From positions 1 through 64,000 of the forward strand of contig VMSZ01000068.1 of the NCBI GenBank assembly GCA_013791885.1: a stretch of DNA of 64,000 nucleotides, read 5' to 3'. Below are positions 52,848 to 61,353 of this stretch, piece after piece. The notes beneath the pieces were generated by a model that saw only the letters and a list, made by a program, of their open reading frames with translations, was not told the DNA's origin and did not search any database. Both the position numbers and the translations under genes were made by a program. The DNA comes from Sulfurimonas sp. (GTDB lineage Bacteria > Campylobacterota > Campylobacteria > Campylobacterales > Sulfurimonadaceae). Each line of letters starts with the position of its first letter. The first letter of the stretch is position 1.

Positions 52848-53157
52848 AGCCACTCTTTTTATCTTCAAAATGATTGATTGCAAAAGAAGAAGAGAAACTC
52901 TCACGTAAGCTAGGTGCATCTTTATAAAGAGTAAAAACATCCCCCAGACTTCTATGTCTTAAAACGCCGTCTTGTGAACTAAAAGCTAAATCCGGAAGGC
53001 CGATCACCTTAACAAAGCGGTTCTTTTTTTCTAATGACTCTTCTTTTATACCTCTAGTATTGAGAAGGTAAAAACTTTCACCTGCAGTAAATAGAAGTAA
53101 AAATATAAAGATATAAGAGGTTATTTTACTTTTTTTATTCATCGAGTTTATATACAT
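52837..53157 (-). CDS. Hypothetical membrane-anchored protein, 106 aa
   Basis: I do not recognise a family. It has one N-terminal hydrophobic helix (about 13-33, SYIFIFLLLFTAGESFYLL), so it is either a signal anchor or a signal peptide, followed by a small hydrophilic domain containing VIGLPDLAFSSQDGVLRHR and ending KSGYEE. The start may be 53157 or an internal ATG at 53142; neither has a clear ribosome-binding site. It sits between the NosL-like gene and the permease with overlaps on both sides, so it belongs to this operon. A small periplasmic partner of the transporter is plausible. Confidence 0.6.
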   Translation of the reverse strand: MYINSMNKKSKITSYIFIFLLLFTAGESFYLLNTRGIKEESLEKKNRFVKVIGLPDLAFSSQDGVLRHRSLGDVFTLYKDAPSLRESFSSSFAINHFEDKKSGYEE

Positions 53158-53812
53158 CCTCTTTTGTTATCTCACTAAAAAAAAGTATTTTTTTCGCTCT
53201 GTGGTCACTTTGAAAACCTTGCGCCTCCGCCTCATTTGAAAATGCTATAAGCTCTTCTCCCATTGGTCCGTAAATATCACTCCCTAAAACATAATAGGCT
53301 TCTCTTGCGTTTATGGTTTTTTGCGAGTAGTAATCGCGTACCAGAATCATCTCGATAGTTTCCGGATGAGGCTCGTCAAAGTAAAATTTCAATAAATCCT
53401 TCATTCCGTCAAAAGAATAGTGTGTTTTATCTTTAAAGTATATTTGTGCCGCCCATCTTGGATATTTATAAACAAACATACCACAAACGGGACATTTTTC
53501 ATCCTTATGCACTTCTATATTTGGAAGTTCTCTACTCTTTTTTGAGACTCTAACAACATCCCAAAGATAAAACGCGACTGCGTTTATATGTGTTTCATTT
53601 TGTAAAGAACATAATTTTTGAATTTTTATGGCAGTTTGAAGTTCTTCAAAACTTGTAAAATTATTTGGATTGATTTTTGAACATTTTTGCGTATATATTT
53701 TTTCACCCATCGGATATATTTTTTTGATTTTAAAAGCTTCTGAGGGTTCTGAGGCAATAAGATGCACAGTAAAGAAAAAGAGAAGTAAAAAAGTTTGTCG
53801 AAGCGATACCAT
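53135..53812 (-). CDS. NosL-like periplasmic protein
   Basis: A 225-residue exported protein. The start at 53812 (MVSLRQTF) has GGGAG seven bases upstream and gives a clean signal peptide ending near HLIASEPS; a longer frame is rejected. The C-terminal half (about 105-225) matches NosL: CPVCGMFV near residue 118-124, YFDG-like segment KTHYSFDGMKDLLKFYF, and DYYSQKTINAREAYYVLGS with the GPMGEELIAF region. NosL is a Cu(I)-binding chaperone for N2O reductase, but no nosZ is in the window. It heads the operon with an ABC transporter, suggesting a periplasmic metal or thiol-related role. Confidence 0.72.
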   Translation of the reverse strand: MVSLRQTFLLLFFFTVHLIASEPSEAFKIKKIYPMGEKIYTQKCSKINPNNFTSFEELQTAIKIQKLCSLQNETHINAVAFYLWDVVRVSKKSRELPNIEVHKDEKCPVCGMFVYKYPRWAAQIYFKDKTHYSFDGMKDLLKFYFDEPHPETIEMILVRDYYSQKTINAREAYYVLGSDIYGPMGEELIAFSNEAEAQGFQSDHRAKKILFFSEITKEDVYKLDE

Positions 53813-53863
53813 AATATTCTCCCAGTAAAGGAGAGATGGTATCAAAATTGTGTTAAAAAAGAG

Positions 53864-54355
53864 TTAAAAAGAGGCCTGAGCAGTACGTAAAAGCATCAAC
53901 CTGCGAATGAAAAGTACAAGCAGAGCAACTGCTAAAATTTTAAAATCTATTTCGCTTGCTATATGAATATTTTCAAAAGTATCACTTTGTGTCGCTTCAA
54001 CTCCAAGTGCTTGCATAGCAAGAATATGAGGGGCATACACGCCGCTAAACATGAGAGACGTGAAAAGTACAACTGCGCTTGAAGCAAAGGCTATAGCATC
54101 ACGCTGACCCGTTTTGTAGAGGGCTGCTTCATATAAAAATACAGCAATTACAACAGCATAAAGCCAATAAGAAAAGCGATGGAATATTTCACCCATTACA
54201 ATTCCTGCATTATACTTGTCCATAAGCATATCAACTAAAATTTTGTCTGTATTAAAAATAACAGGAGCAACAAGTGCACCTAAAACAATAACACCGCCAA
54301 AAGTTGCCGCGAGCATAATCAAATAACTAAAATCTACGTATATATTTTTTTTCAC
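53864..54355 (-). CDS. DUF4149 family membrane protein
   Basis: A 163-residue protein with four membrane helices, resembling TMEM205-like DUF4149 proteins. Landmarks are GGVIVLGALVAPVIF near residue 20-34 and a FHRFSYWLYAV segment near 58-68. The start is GTG, eight bases after AAGG. It is two bases after the prmC stop and before the NosL operon, so it is transcribed with prmC. No function is known for this family. Confidence 0.78.
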   Translation of the reverse strand: MKKNIYVDFSYLIMLAATFGGVIVLGALVAPVIFNTDKILVDMLMDKYNAGIVMGEIFHRFSYWLYAVVIAVFLYEAALYKTGQRDAIAFASSAVVLFTSLMFSGVYAPHILAMQALGVEATQSDTFENIHIASEIDFKILAVALLVLFIRRLMLLRTAQASF

Positions 54356-54357
54356 TT

Positions 54358-55188
54358 TTATAACCTTAAGCTAAAGCCTCTATCAAAGCCACTGTAATCT
54401 TTGTAGAACTCTAACGCTTCATATTTCTTATTTGCTAAATAGTGTGATATTTTATCTTGTTGGTCATAACCCATTTCACACGTAAAAAAGTTAATATTAC
54501 GCTTTAATGCCTCATTAAGAAGCTCTTGAATAATCTCATCGCCGATGCTTCCGCCAAAGAGTGCATTCTGTGGCTCATAAGACAAATTTGACTCTAGAAA
54601 AACATCATTTGCTATATAAGGAGGATTTGACACAAGATAGTCTATCTCTTCACTTACAGGCTCTAACAATGAACCTAAACGCAACTCAATTCTATCTTCA
54701 AGTCTAAATTTTTCTATATTTATCTTCGCAATAGCAAGTGCGGCCTCTGAGATATCTACGGCTATAAACTTTGCGTTTGGCAGATGAAGCGCAAGCATGA
54801 TGGAGATAATTCCGCTTCCTACACCCACTTCGGCAAAAGTCAGCACTGCATTTTTATCTGGAACTCTTTTGAGTACTTCATCAATAAGAATCTCCGTCTC
54901 AGGTCGAGGGATTAAAGCTCCTGGAGCAATATAAAACTCTTCGCTGTAAAAACTAACCTTATTTATAATGTATTCAAAAGGTTCATTATTTGCGCGTCTC
55001 TCTACCCAGGCAAAAAGTTCTTCAAGATTTTCTAAGAGTGTGTTTTGGTTTGTAATAAGCCAAAGCTCATCACATTCAAGATGCGCCATCAAAAGAAGTT
55101 GAGCTTCTCTTGATGCTCGCGGAATATAAGGGTTAAGAGTATTCGTAATCTCTTTTAAAAGATCCTTGACTAAATATTGGCTTCGCAT
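54358..55188 (-). CDS. prmC: Peptide chain release factor N5-glutamine methyltransferase
   Basis: A 276-residue SAM-dependent enzyme that methylates the Gln of the GGQ motif in release factors. The N-terminal helical domain (about 1-85) is followed by a Rossmann methyltransferase domain with FAEVGVGSGIIS near residue 118-129 and the catalytic NPPY motif in LVSNPPYIA near 185. RPETEILIDE precedes the SAM site as usual. Its start lies within the end of the Ste24-like protease gene (19-base overlap). Confidence 0.93.
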   Translation of the reverse strand: MRSQYLVKDLLKEITNTLNPYIPRASREAQLLLMAHLECDELWLITNQNTLLENLEELFAWVERRANNEPFEYIINKVSFYSEEFYIAPGALIPRPETEILIDEVLKRVPDKNAVLTFAEVGVGSGIISIMLALHLPNAKFIAVDISEAALAIAKINIEKFRLEDRIELRLGSLLEPVSEEIDYLVSNPPYIANDVFLESNLSYEPQNALFGGSIGDEIIQELLNEALKRNINFFTCEMGYDQQDKISHYLANKKYEALEFYKDYSGFDRGFSLRL

Positions 55189-56426
55189 TGAGCCTCTAAA
55201 GAACTTTCATCTACATTGCCGATATCTACACCAAGCTCTTTTAAACGCTCTAAAACAGGAGGATGTGTGTAATGAAAAAAGATGTAAAGCGGATGAGAAA
55301 GCGGAAAACTTTTATTTTCAGTCACAAGTTTTTGCAGTGCATTTGCAAGCTCAATTGAACCTGCAGCTCCACCTAGTTCACTTCCCATTTTATCTGCTGC
55401 ATATTCATTATGTCGGCTTACAATTCCCATAAGAGGCATCATAATAAAGCCTAAAACAGGCATAAACAGCATTAAAAGTATCATAGTCAGATATGGCGTT
55501 TGACTCATTCCAAGTTCTAAAAACAGCGACTCAGGTAAATTACCAAAAAGAGCGAACATAGCAAAAAGCATCACACCTACCATAGCAATATTTTTATAAA
55601 TATCACCATGAGCGAAATGTCCAAGTTCATGTCCTAAAACTGCCAACAGTTCTTTCGTTGAGAGCTTCTCAATCAGCGTATCAAAAAGTACAACTCTTTT
55701 TGCACGGCCAAAACCGCCAAAATAAGCATTCAGCCTCGCGTCGCGTTTACTTGCATCACTAATAAAAACACCAGAGCTTACAAAACCTGTTTTTTGCATA
55801 AGATTTTTTATTTCATCATCAAGTGCTTCATCTTGAAGCGGTGTAAGTTTGTCAAAAAACATGGCTCGAAAAGTCGGATAAAGCATATTGATGAGAATTA
55901 CAATTGCGAATATAAAAACAAAACTCCATAACCACCATAAAGCAAAACTGCTCATGATTGCATAAATTCCCCAAATGACCAAAGATCCTAAAACTATTGT
56001 CATAACAAAAGAAATAAGTGTGTCTTTAATAAAAAGAGCCATGGTAGATTTATTAAAGCCATATTCTTTGTCAAGCACAAATTTTTGGTAGTAAGCAAAA
56101 GGCAGAGAGACAAGAGAGTTAATAAGTAAAAAGCCCATCACAATCGCTATATTCATAACAGCATCGTTCTGAAAAAAAAGATTCTGCTCCAGCAACGATA
56201 TTCCAAACCCAATCCAGGCTATAAAAAGCAGATAATCCACAAAAGAGTTGACAATAGAGAGTTTCTCTTTTGCAACAGCGTAATTGCCTGCTTTTAAATA
56301 ATCACCCTGACTCAGTAAAACCGCATTCTTTCTTTTTGCCTGGTTAACAAATCCTATCTGCATGACACTCGTATAGATAGAAATAACTATATAAAGTGTA
56401 TAGACGCCAACAATACTTATCAACAT
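55170..56426 (-). CDS. M48 family zinc metalloprotease (Ste24/CAAX prenyl protease 1-like)
   Basis: A 418-residue membrane protease with about seven helices. The HExxH zinc motif is in VLGHELGHFAHGD near residue 265-277, and the third ligand Glu is in NEYAADKMG near 345. The N-terminal half carries the Peptidase_M48_N helices. In bacteria these proteases act in membrane protein quality control. A 63-residue membrane protein gene precedes it by 11 bases. Confidence 0.9.
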   Translation of the reverse strand: MLISIVGVYTLYIVISIYTSVMQIGFVNQAKRKNAVLLSQGDYLKAGNYAVAKEKLSIVNSFVDYLLFIAWIGFGISLLEQNLFFQNDAVMNIAIVMGFLLINSLVSLPFAYYQKFVLDKEYGFNKSTMALFIKDTLISFVMTIVLGSLVIWGIYAIMSSFALWWLWSFVFIFAIVILINMLYPTFRAMFFDKLTPLQDEALDDEIKNLMQKTGFVSSGVFISDASKRDARLNAYFGGFGRAKRVVLFDTLIEKLSTKELLAVLGHELGHFAHGDIYKNIAMVGVMLFAMFALFGNLPESLFLELGMSQTPYLTMILLMLFMPVLGFIMMPLMGIVSRHNEYAADKMGSELGGAAGSIELANALQKLVTENKSFPLSHPLYIFFHYTHPPVLERLKELGVDIGNVDESSLEAQCEANI

Positions 56427-56437
56427 ATCGTGTGCCG

Positions 56438-56629
56438 TTACTTCATCGGAATTTTATTGATAGATTGTTCAACAGTAAGGTTTTCATCTTTATTGTCAAA
56501 TACCTTATACGCGAATACATAAACAACACCCATCAATAATCCCGCCAATATAACTGCAAGAACAATCTTTTTCTTTTCACCTTCTAGAGTGTTATAATCT
56601 TCAATATCTTCTAATCTTGGTTCACTCAT
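56438..56629 (-). CDS. Small single-pass membrane protein, 63 aa
   Basis: I do not recognise a family. It starts with an acidic cytosolic segment (MSEPRLEDIEDY), has one helix at about residues 24-44 and a short tail. It lies 11 bases upstream of the Ste24-like protease gene on the same strand, so it is likely co-transcribed with it. The promoter would be within 56640-56750, where AT-rich DNA shows no distinctive element I can name. Confidence 0.6.
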   Translation of the reverse strand: MSEPRLEDIEDYNTLEGEKKKIVLAVILAGLLMGVVYVFAYKVFDNKDENLTVEQSINKIPMK

Positions 56630-56751
56630 AATACAATCCTTATTTTTCTGTTTATAATAGCAGAATATCTAAGAAATGCCAATTTAATATTAAATTAATA
56701 TGACGGCTTAAGTCTTTTTTTTAGAACATTTCTTCGTCAAAAAATTTTCAC

Positions 56752-57045
56752 TTATTCAAGAATATAATCGACTACCTTTGAATCAGTAGTCACTTCTTTA
56801 ATAAGTTCTACTACTTTGAGATGTTCTTCATGCTCAGCATAAATTTTCAAATCCCCACGAGATTCGAAAGTGCTGTATAGTGACATATCATAGGCTCTTG
56901 GTGATTCAGTAAAGTTAATTCCGACCTCCATACTTTTAAGAACATCAATATGCTCCTCGAGTTTTTCCAACTTATGTTTTACTTTTGCCAGATTTAAAGC
57001 TTTATTTTCTTCTTTAAACTGAAACATTACTATATGAACAACCAT
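56752..57045 (-). CDS. Dabb-family stress-responsive alpha/beta-barrel protein
   Basis: A 97-residue soluble protein of the Dabb (dimeric alpha/beta barrel, ferredoxin-like) family. The hallmark start MVVHIVMFQFKEE is present, followed by a helical KHKLEKLEEHIDVLKSMEVGINF segment, and the strand/helix pattern with DMSLYSTFES and YAEHEEHLKVVELI. Small dimeric enzymes or ligand-binding proteins in plants and bacteria use this fold; the ligand is unknown. It is a single gene after the DASS transporter gene on the same strand. Confidence 0.82.
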   Translation of the reverse strand: MVVHIVMFQFKEENKALNLAKVKHKLEKLEEHIDVLKSMEVGINFTESPRAYDMSLYSTFESRGDLKIYAEHEEHLKVVELIKEVTTDSKVVDYILE

Positions 57046-57101
57046 GATTTCACCTCACAAATATAATGCAAAATTTTAACCTAAATCTTGTAAGAGTTAT
57101 G

Positions 57102-58463
57102 TTAAAAAACTAAGATATTTTTCCAAAAAAATTCAGCAATCATGACGATAAAAAAGATGCCAAAAAGATTGAGCACAAACCCGTAACGAATCATACTCTT
57201 CACATCCACTGCCCCGCTGCTCATGGCAATGGCGTTTGGAGGCGTAGCTATTGGAAGCATAAACGCATAACTTGCACAAAGAGTTGCCACCATCATGAAA
57301 AGTGTTGTATTCATACCAGTCTGCTGGGCAACTGCATAAATTACAGGGAGCATGATTGAGATAAGTGCTGTATTTGAAGTAATCTCGGTTGTAAAAGTAA
57401 TCAAAGCTGCTATACTTAAAAGCAACAGCAGAGGAGGCAGACTGGTGAGCGACACTAAATATGTTGCAAGCACATCAGCTAAACCCGTTACACTAAACGC
57501 AGACGCAATGGAAAAACCGGCACCAAATAAAAACATAATTCTGTAAGGTATCTTTCCTTTATCTTCCATCCAATCCAAAAGATGAAATCCCGGAGCAAAT
57601 AACAAAAGACCAAATCCTAAAAGTATTCCCGACTCATTGAGTCCAAGTCCATTCCAGTAAGGCTTCATGGGTGCATTTAAAAGAAGTAAAAAAACTAAAG
57701 ATACCAGCAAGAACAAAACTTTTTTCTGTTTAGTATCTAAAGGCTTTTTCTCTTTGTTTTGAACAATTGGCACAGATGAGACACCAATACTCAGAATCCA
57801 TCCAACTACAAAAAACATCATAAATGCCAGAGGTGCGACCATCCAAGTCCACTGAAAAAATGGTATCAACTCCATTCCTTTGTCATTCATAATTCCAAGA
57901 AGTATGAGATTAGGCGGTGTTCCTATGGGAGTTATAATACCGCCGACACTTGCCCCGTATGCAATTGCAAGAGCAAAACGCATCTTCAATTTTATTTCAT
58001 CTGTAATAAAAATAGCAATGGAAATAAGCAGCAAAGTTGTCGTGGTGTTTGACAAAATAGAACTTAAAAGTCCAGAGGTAATCACCAAAGAAAAAATCAT
58101 TCCTCTTGGCGTGTTTGGAAAAAGCGTAAGCATTTTATTGGCTATCCAAGAGTGCAAATGAGTTTTTTCAACCGCAATTGCAAGTAAAAATCCGCCTAAG
58201 AACAGATAGATAATCGGATTTGAGTAGTTTATTGCCGTAGCTTTTGTCTCCAAAATACCAAATGCCGGAAATAAGATAATTGGCAACAAAGAGACAACTG
58301 CCAAAGGCAAGCCTTCGTTTGTCCATAAAGTGACCAAAACAGCAATAATTCCCAGAAGAAAACTCTGTGTCATGGTAAATAGACTCAGAGAAAAAGCAAA
58401 CACAACCAAGCCTATAATTAACGCTGTGAGTATCTTTTTCAACTCTTCTGCATGCTCTTTCAT
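57102..58463 (-). CDS. DASS/SLC13-family anion symporter
   Basis: A 453-residue inner-membrane carrier with about 11-12 helices. The two SNT motifs that bind Na+ and the substrate are present: SNTTTTLLLI near residue 138-147 and TSNTALISIMLP near 365. Members carry dicarboxylates, citrate or sulfate with Na+. No residue pattern here lets me choose. It is a single gene with AGGAGAA upstream of the ATG. Confidence 0.88.
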   Translation of the reverse strand: MKEHAEELKKILTALIIGLVVFAFSLSLFTMTQSFLLGIIAVLVTLWTNEGLPLAVVSLLPIILFPAFGILETKATAINYSNPIIYLFLGGFLLAIAVEKTHLHSWIANKMLTLFPNTPRGMIFSLVITSGLLSSILSNTTTTLLLISIAIFITDEIKLKMRFALAIAYGASVGGIITPIGTPPNLILLGIMNDKGMELIPFFQWTWMVAPLAFMMFFVVGWILSIGVSSVPIVQNKEKKPLDTKQKKVLFLLVSLVFLLLLNAPMKPYWNGLGLNESGILLGFGLLLFAPGFHLLDWMEDKGKIPYRIMFLFGAGFSIASAFSVTGLADVLATYLVSLTSLPPLLLLLSIAALITFTTEITSNTALISIMLPVIYAVAQQTGMNTTLFMMVATLCASYAFMLPIATPPNAIAMSSGAVDVKSMIRYGFVLNLFGIFFIVMIAEFFWKNILVF

Positions 58464-58497
58464 GTTCTCTTCTCCTTGTTGTTTTATATATCGATTT

Positions 58498-59757
58498 TTA
58501 TTTGAACTTCATCTGCGAAAATAGAGGTCTGCTCTGCACATCTTCATTCAGACATCTCTCTCTCAGATTCTTTAAACTGTTGTACAGCTCATTCTCTTTT
58601 ATAGGACTTCGTGAGAGCATATCATCCAAAAGACAGCCAAAAGCCCGAACTTCTATTTTTTCATAACTATTGTTGTTTGCATCATAAAAACTTGCCGCTC
58701 CAAAATCACCCAGATAGCAAACGCTCTCTTCATTAATCAAGATATTATGTGCATACAAGTCACCATGCATAAGATTCTTTTCATGTAAATGCGCGGCAAC
58801 CGAAGCGATGGACTTTGCCACTGCGTTTATAGTTTCTAAAGTAAATATCTGCGACTCTTCATAAGTATCTCGTGTGCACGTCTCAAAATTTGGAGGATTT
58901 CCTAGATTAGAATAGCTAGTTGGTATACATTCTAAAAGCAAGCCTAAACGCTCCGGCTCTTTTATTTTTGCCAAAACTTTTATGAGATTTGGATGTTCGC
59001 CCATACTCAGGCAGGCATTCATCTCATCCTCTGCATAACCGTCACTTGTAATCGCACCTTTGAAAAGCTTGATTGCCACATTTTGTTGCAACTCTTCACA
59101 AGAGCCTTTAAATATCTCTCCGGAGGCACCGCTGCCTAAAAGTTCCCCAATTTGCAAATCTTTATAAGAGATTTCTTTATGAACAATTTTTGGACTCACG
59201 GAACAAGGATTACCTGAAAACGCAAGCCATGAAAGTTTTGGAAGTTGGAGCAGCCAAGAAGGCAACTCTTGCAGTTTGTTTGCTGAGAGACGGATGAGTT
59301 CGAGATTTTTACATTCTTTCATTGTTTGGGGTAATTCTGTGAGTTCATTTCCGGCTAAAGGAAATTTTTGCAGTTTTGTCAGTTTCCCTATGGAATCTGG
59401 CAATTTTTTGAGTTTATTGTCTGTGAGAATAAGCCAGCTGATACCAAGCGGCAAGATGTCTTCATCAAATTCTTCAATTTTATTCGCTTTAAAACCAAGC
59501 ATAGTAAGATTTTCACATTCTCTAAACGCAGAGGGAACTTTTGTAAAATTATTGTTTGAAAAAAAGGCTATTTTTAAATTTTTAAATCTGTTTATCTCTT
59601 GTGGTATTTCACAAAGCTGATTATTACTCAGGTCCAAAATCTCCAAACTCTCAGCCAAGTTCAATATTTCCATGGGAAACGCAGTGAGGTTTTCAGAAAT
59701 CTTGAGTTCTTTAATCCCTTGCAGTTCACCCGAGAGAAGTTGTTGTAAAGTATGCAT
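58498..59757 (-). CDS. Leucine-rich-repeat protein fused to a protein kinase domain
   Basis: A 419-residue cytosolic protein. Residues about 15-190 hold about seven 23-residue LRRs of the LPxxLxxLxxLxxLxLSxNxL type (LDLSNNQLCEIP, LILTDNKLKKLP, LRLSANKLQELP-like units). Residues about 200-415 form a eukaryote-like kinase: glycine loop GSGASGEIF, VAIKLF with the ATP Lys, HGDLYAHNIL catalytic loop, and GDFGAAS with the metal-binding Asp. All needed residues for catalysis are present. It lies just upstream of the DASS gene and downstream of gpsA on the same strand. Its target is unknown. Confidence 0.88.
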   Translation of the reverse strand: MHTLQQLLSGELQGIKELKISENLTAFPMEILNLAESLEILDLSNNQLCEIPQEINRFKNLKIAFFSNNNFTKVPSAFRECENLTMLGFKANKIEEFDEDILPLGISWLILTDNKLKKLPDSIGKLTKLQKFPLAGNELTELPQTMKECKNLELIRLSANKLQELPSWLLQLPKLSWLAFSGNPCSVSPKIVHKEISYKDLQIGELLGSGASGEIFKGSCEELQQNVAIKLFKGAITSDGYAEDEMNACLSMGEHPNLIKVLAKIKEPERLGLLLECIPTSYSNLGNPPNFETCTRDTYEESQIFTLETINAVAKSIASVAAHLHEKNLMHGDLYAHNILINEESVCYLGDFGAASFYDANNNSYEKIEVRAFGCLLDDMLSRSPIKENELYNSLKNLRERCLNEDVQSRPLFSQMKFK

Positions 59758-59774
59758 GTCGGCCTTTGTAATTG

Positions 59775-60662
59775 TTAATTTGAAAGAAGATCCCTGAGTG
59801 TAATATGTGGACTTTTACCTTCAAGAAGTTCGTACACTTCTCTTGCAATAGGAAGATAAAGTTTTTTTTCTTTGGCAATGTCATACAATGCATAAGCCGT
59901 ACCTATACCCTCTGCTACTTCACCTAACTCTTTGAGTATCTCTTCTTGCGTTTTCCCAGCAGCAAGCCCAAGTCCTACTCTGAAATTTCTGCTCATGGTT
60001 GAAGAAGCCGTTAAAAAGAGGTCTCCGGCTCCGCTAAGACCTACAAAACTCTCCTCTTTGGCTCCATATACCAAACCAAATCTCTGCATCTCTACCAAGC
60101 CTCTGGATATAAGAGAAGCAGCGGCATTTTTGCCTAAAGCTAAACCTTCACAAACTCCTGCGGCAATTGCAATAACATTCTTGTAAGCACCTGCCACTTC
60201 CGCACCTACAACATCCGTTGAAGTATATACTTTTATAAAAGACGGGAAAAAAGAGGCAAATTCTTTACTCAACTCTTCATTATACGAATTGACAACAAGC
60301 GCTGTCGGAAGCGACTGCATTACCTCTGTTGCAAAAGAGGGGCCTGAGAGAAAACAGATGTTTTCCTCCGGAACATATTCTGAATAAATCTCATTTAAAA
60401 ATTTTCCGCTTTTAGCCTCTATTCCTTTTGCTGCAACGAGAATTTTTTGCCCATTATAAATAAAATGTTCTTCCAGCCACGATGAAATTTGCTGTGCCGG
60501 TATGGCTATGACCAAATACTCCAATTTCAAAATATCTTCCAAAGAGACAAAATTTTTCATATCTCTTGGAGTTCGTGAAGTTATAAAGACTTCATTTTTT
60601 TCACTTAATGCGAATGCTAAAGCCGAGCCCCATTTACCAGCTCCAATTACCCCAATTGACAT
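59775..60662 (-). CDS. gpsA: Glycerol-3-phosphate dehydrogenase [NAD(P)+]
   Basis: A 295-residue cytosolic enzyme that reduces dihydroxyacetone phosphate for phospholipid synthesis. The N-terminal GAGKWGSALAFAL is the NAD-binding loop, LSGPSFATEV near 105 is a substrate-site segment, and the catalytic Lys is in VAGAYKNVIAIAAG near 160-173. GLSGAGDLFLTASSTMSRN near 208 is also conserved. Its ATG has GGGAG upstream and overlaps the RCK gene by 29 bases. In Campylobacter gpsA directly follows gatB; here two K+-channel genes are inserted. Confidence 0.95.
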   Translation of the reverse strand: MSIGVIGAGKWGSALAFALSEKNEVFITSRTPRDMKNFVSLEDILKLEYLVIAIPAQQISSWLEEHFIYNGQKILVAAKGIEAKSGKFLNEIYSEYVPEENICFLSGPSFATEVMQSLPTALVVNSYNEELSKEFASFFPSFIKVYTSTDVVGAEVAGAYKNVIAIAAGVCEGLALGKNAAASLISRGLVEMQRFGLVYGAKEESFVGLSGAGDLFLTASSTMSRNFRVGLGLAAGKTQEEILKELGEVAEGIGTAYALYDIAKEKKLYLPIAREVYELLEGKSPHITLRDLLSN

Positions 60663-61353
60663 ATTTTCTGCTCCCTATTAATTTTTCAAATTCTTGAATA
60701 TCTCTTTCATACCCTGTCACAATCAATATGTCGCCATTAATCAGCGAATTATGTTTGGCCTTGGATGAATAGATAAACTCGCGACTCATATCTGCATGCA
60801 TAATATATAAAACCAAAATTCCCTTATACCTGCTCCAGTCAATATCTGCAGGAAACTCACCGTGAAAATCGTCTGCTTTTTCCACTAAAATTTGTGCAAT
60901 TTTAAGATCACTCTCTTCATATAAAATACTGTGTAAAACCTTTGTAGCAATCGGTTTTGTAATAATATTTGAAATAATATCTGCAGTTGTTTTTACTATA
61001 GGAATTACTTTATTTGCACCTGCCATCTCCAATTTATCAGCGCTCTCTTTGTTTGTAGCGAGCGCTACTATCATCAACTCTTTAAAGCTGGCGCGTAGAG
61101 AAATAGTTAAAAAAATATTTTGCGCATCATCTTCTAAAACACAAAAAGCAATACATCTGTTGTTATTTATAAGCTCTGCGACTTCATTCCATTCGTCACT
61201 CAAATCAAAGTTTTTAATTTTATACTTTTCATTTTCTGCATCTTTTACATCTAAAGAGTAAGTGTAAACCTTTTTGTACTTTTGTATGACGTTGTCTATA
61301 ATTTCAGAGGCGTAATTATTAAAACCAAATACTAAAGCTGTTATATCTTTCAT
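60634..61353 (-). CDS. RCK (TrkA-N/TrkA-C) domain protein, probable K+-channel partner
   Basis: A 239-residue soluble protein that resembles the regulatory RCK domains of K+ channels but lacks a membrane region. The N-terminal strand-loop has GFNNYA in place of GxGxxG/A, so nucleotide binding is doubtful. LSDEWNEVAELINNNRCIAFCVLEDDAQN near 50-78 and a C-terminal TrkA-C-like part (near 150-235) match the fold. Its start overlaps the stop of the channel gene (ATGA), so the two are made together and probably assemble. Confidence 0.75.
   Translation of the reverse strand: MKDITALVFGFNNYASEIIDNVIQKYKKVYTYSLDVKDAENEKYKIKNFDLSDEWNEVAELINNNRCIAFCVLEDDAQNIFLTISLRASFKELMIVALATNKESADKLEMAGANKVIPIVKTTADIISNIITKPIATKVLHSILYEESDLKIAQILVEKADDFHGEFPADIDWSRYKGILVLYIMHADMSREFIYSSKAKHNSLINGDILIVTGYERDIQEFEKLIGSRKYVNWGNWSW

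Noticed and set aside
53135..53845. NosL-like gene starting at the upstream ATG
   Set aside because: The internal ATG at 53812 has a strong GGGAG at proper distance and gives a normal signal peptide; the longer version adds 11 unsupported residues.
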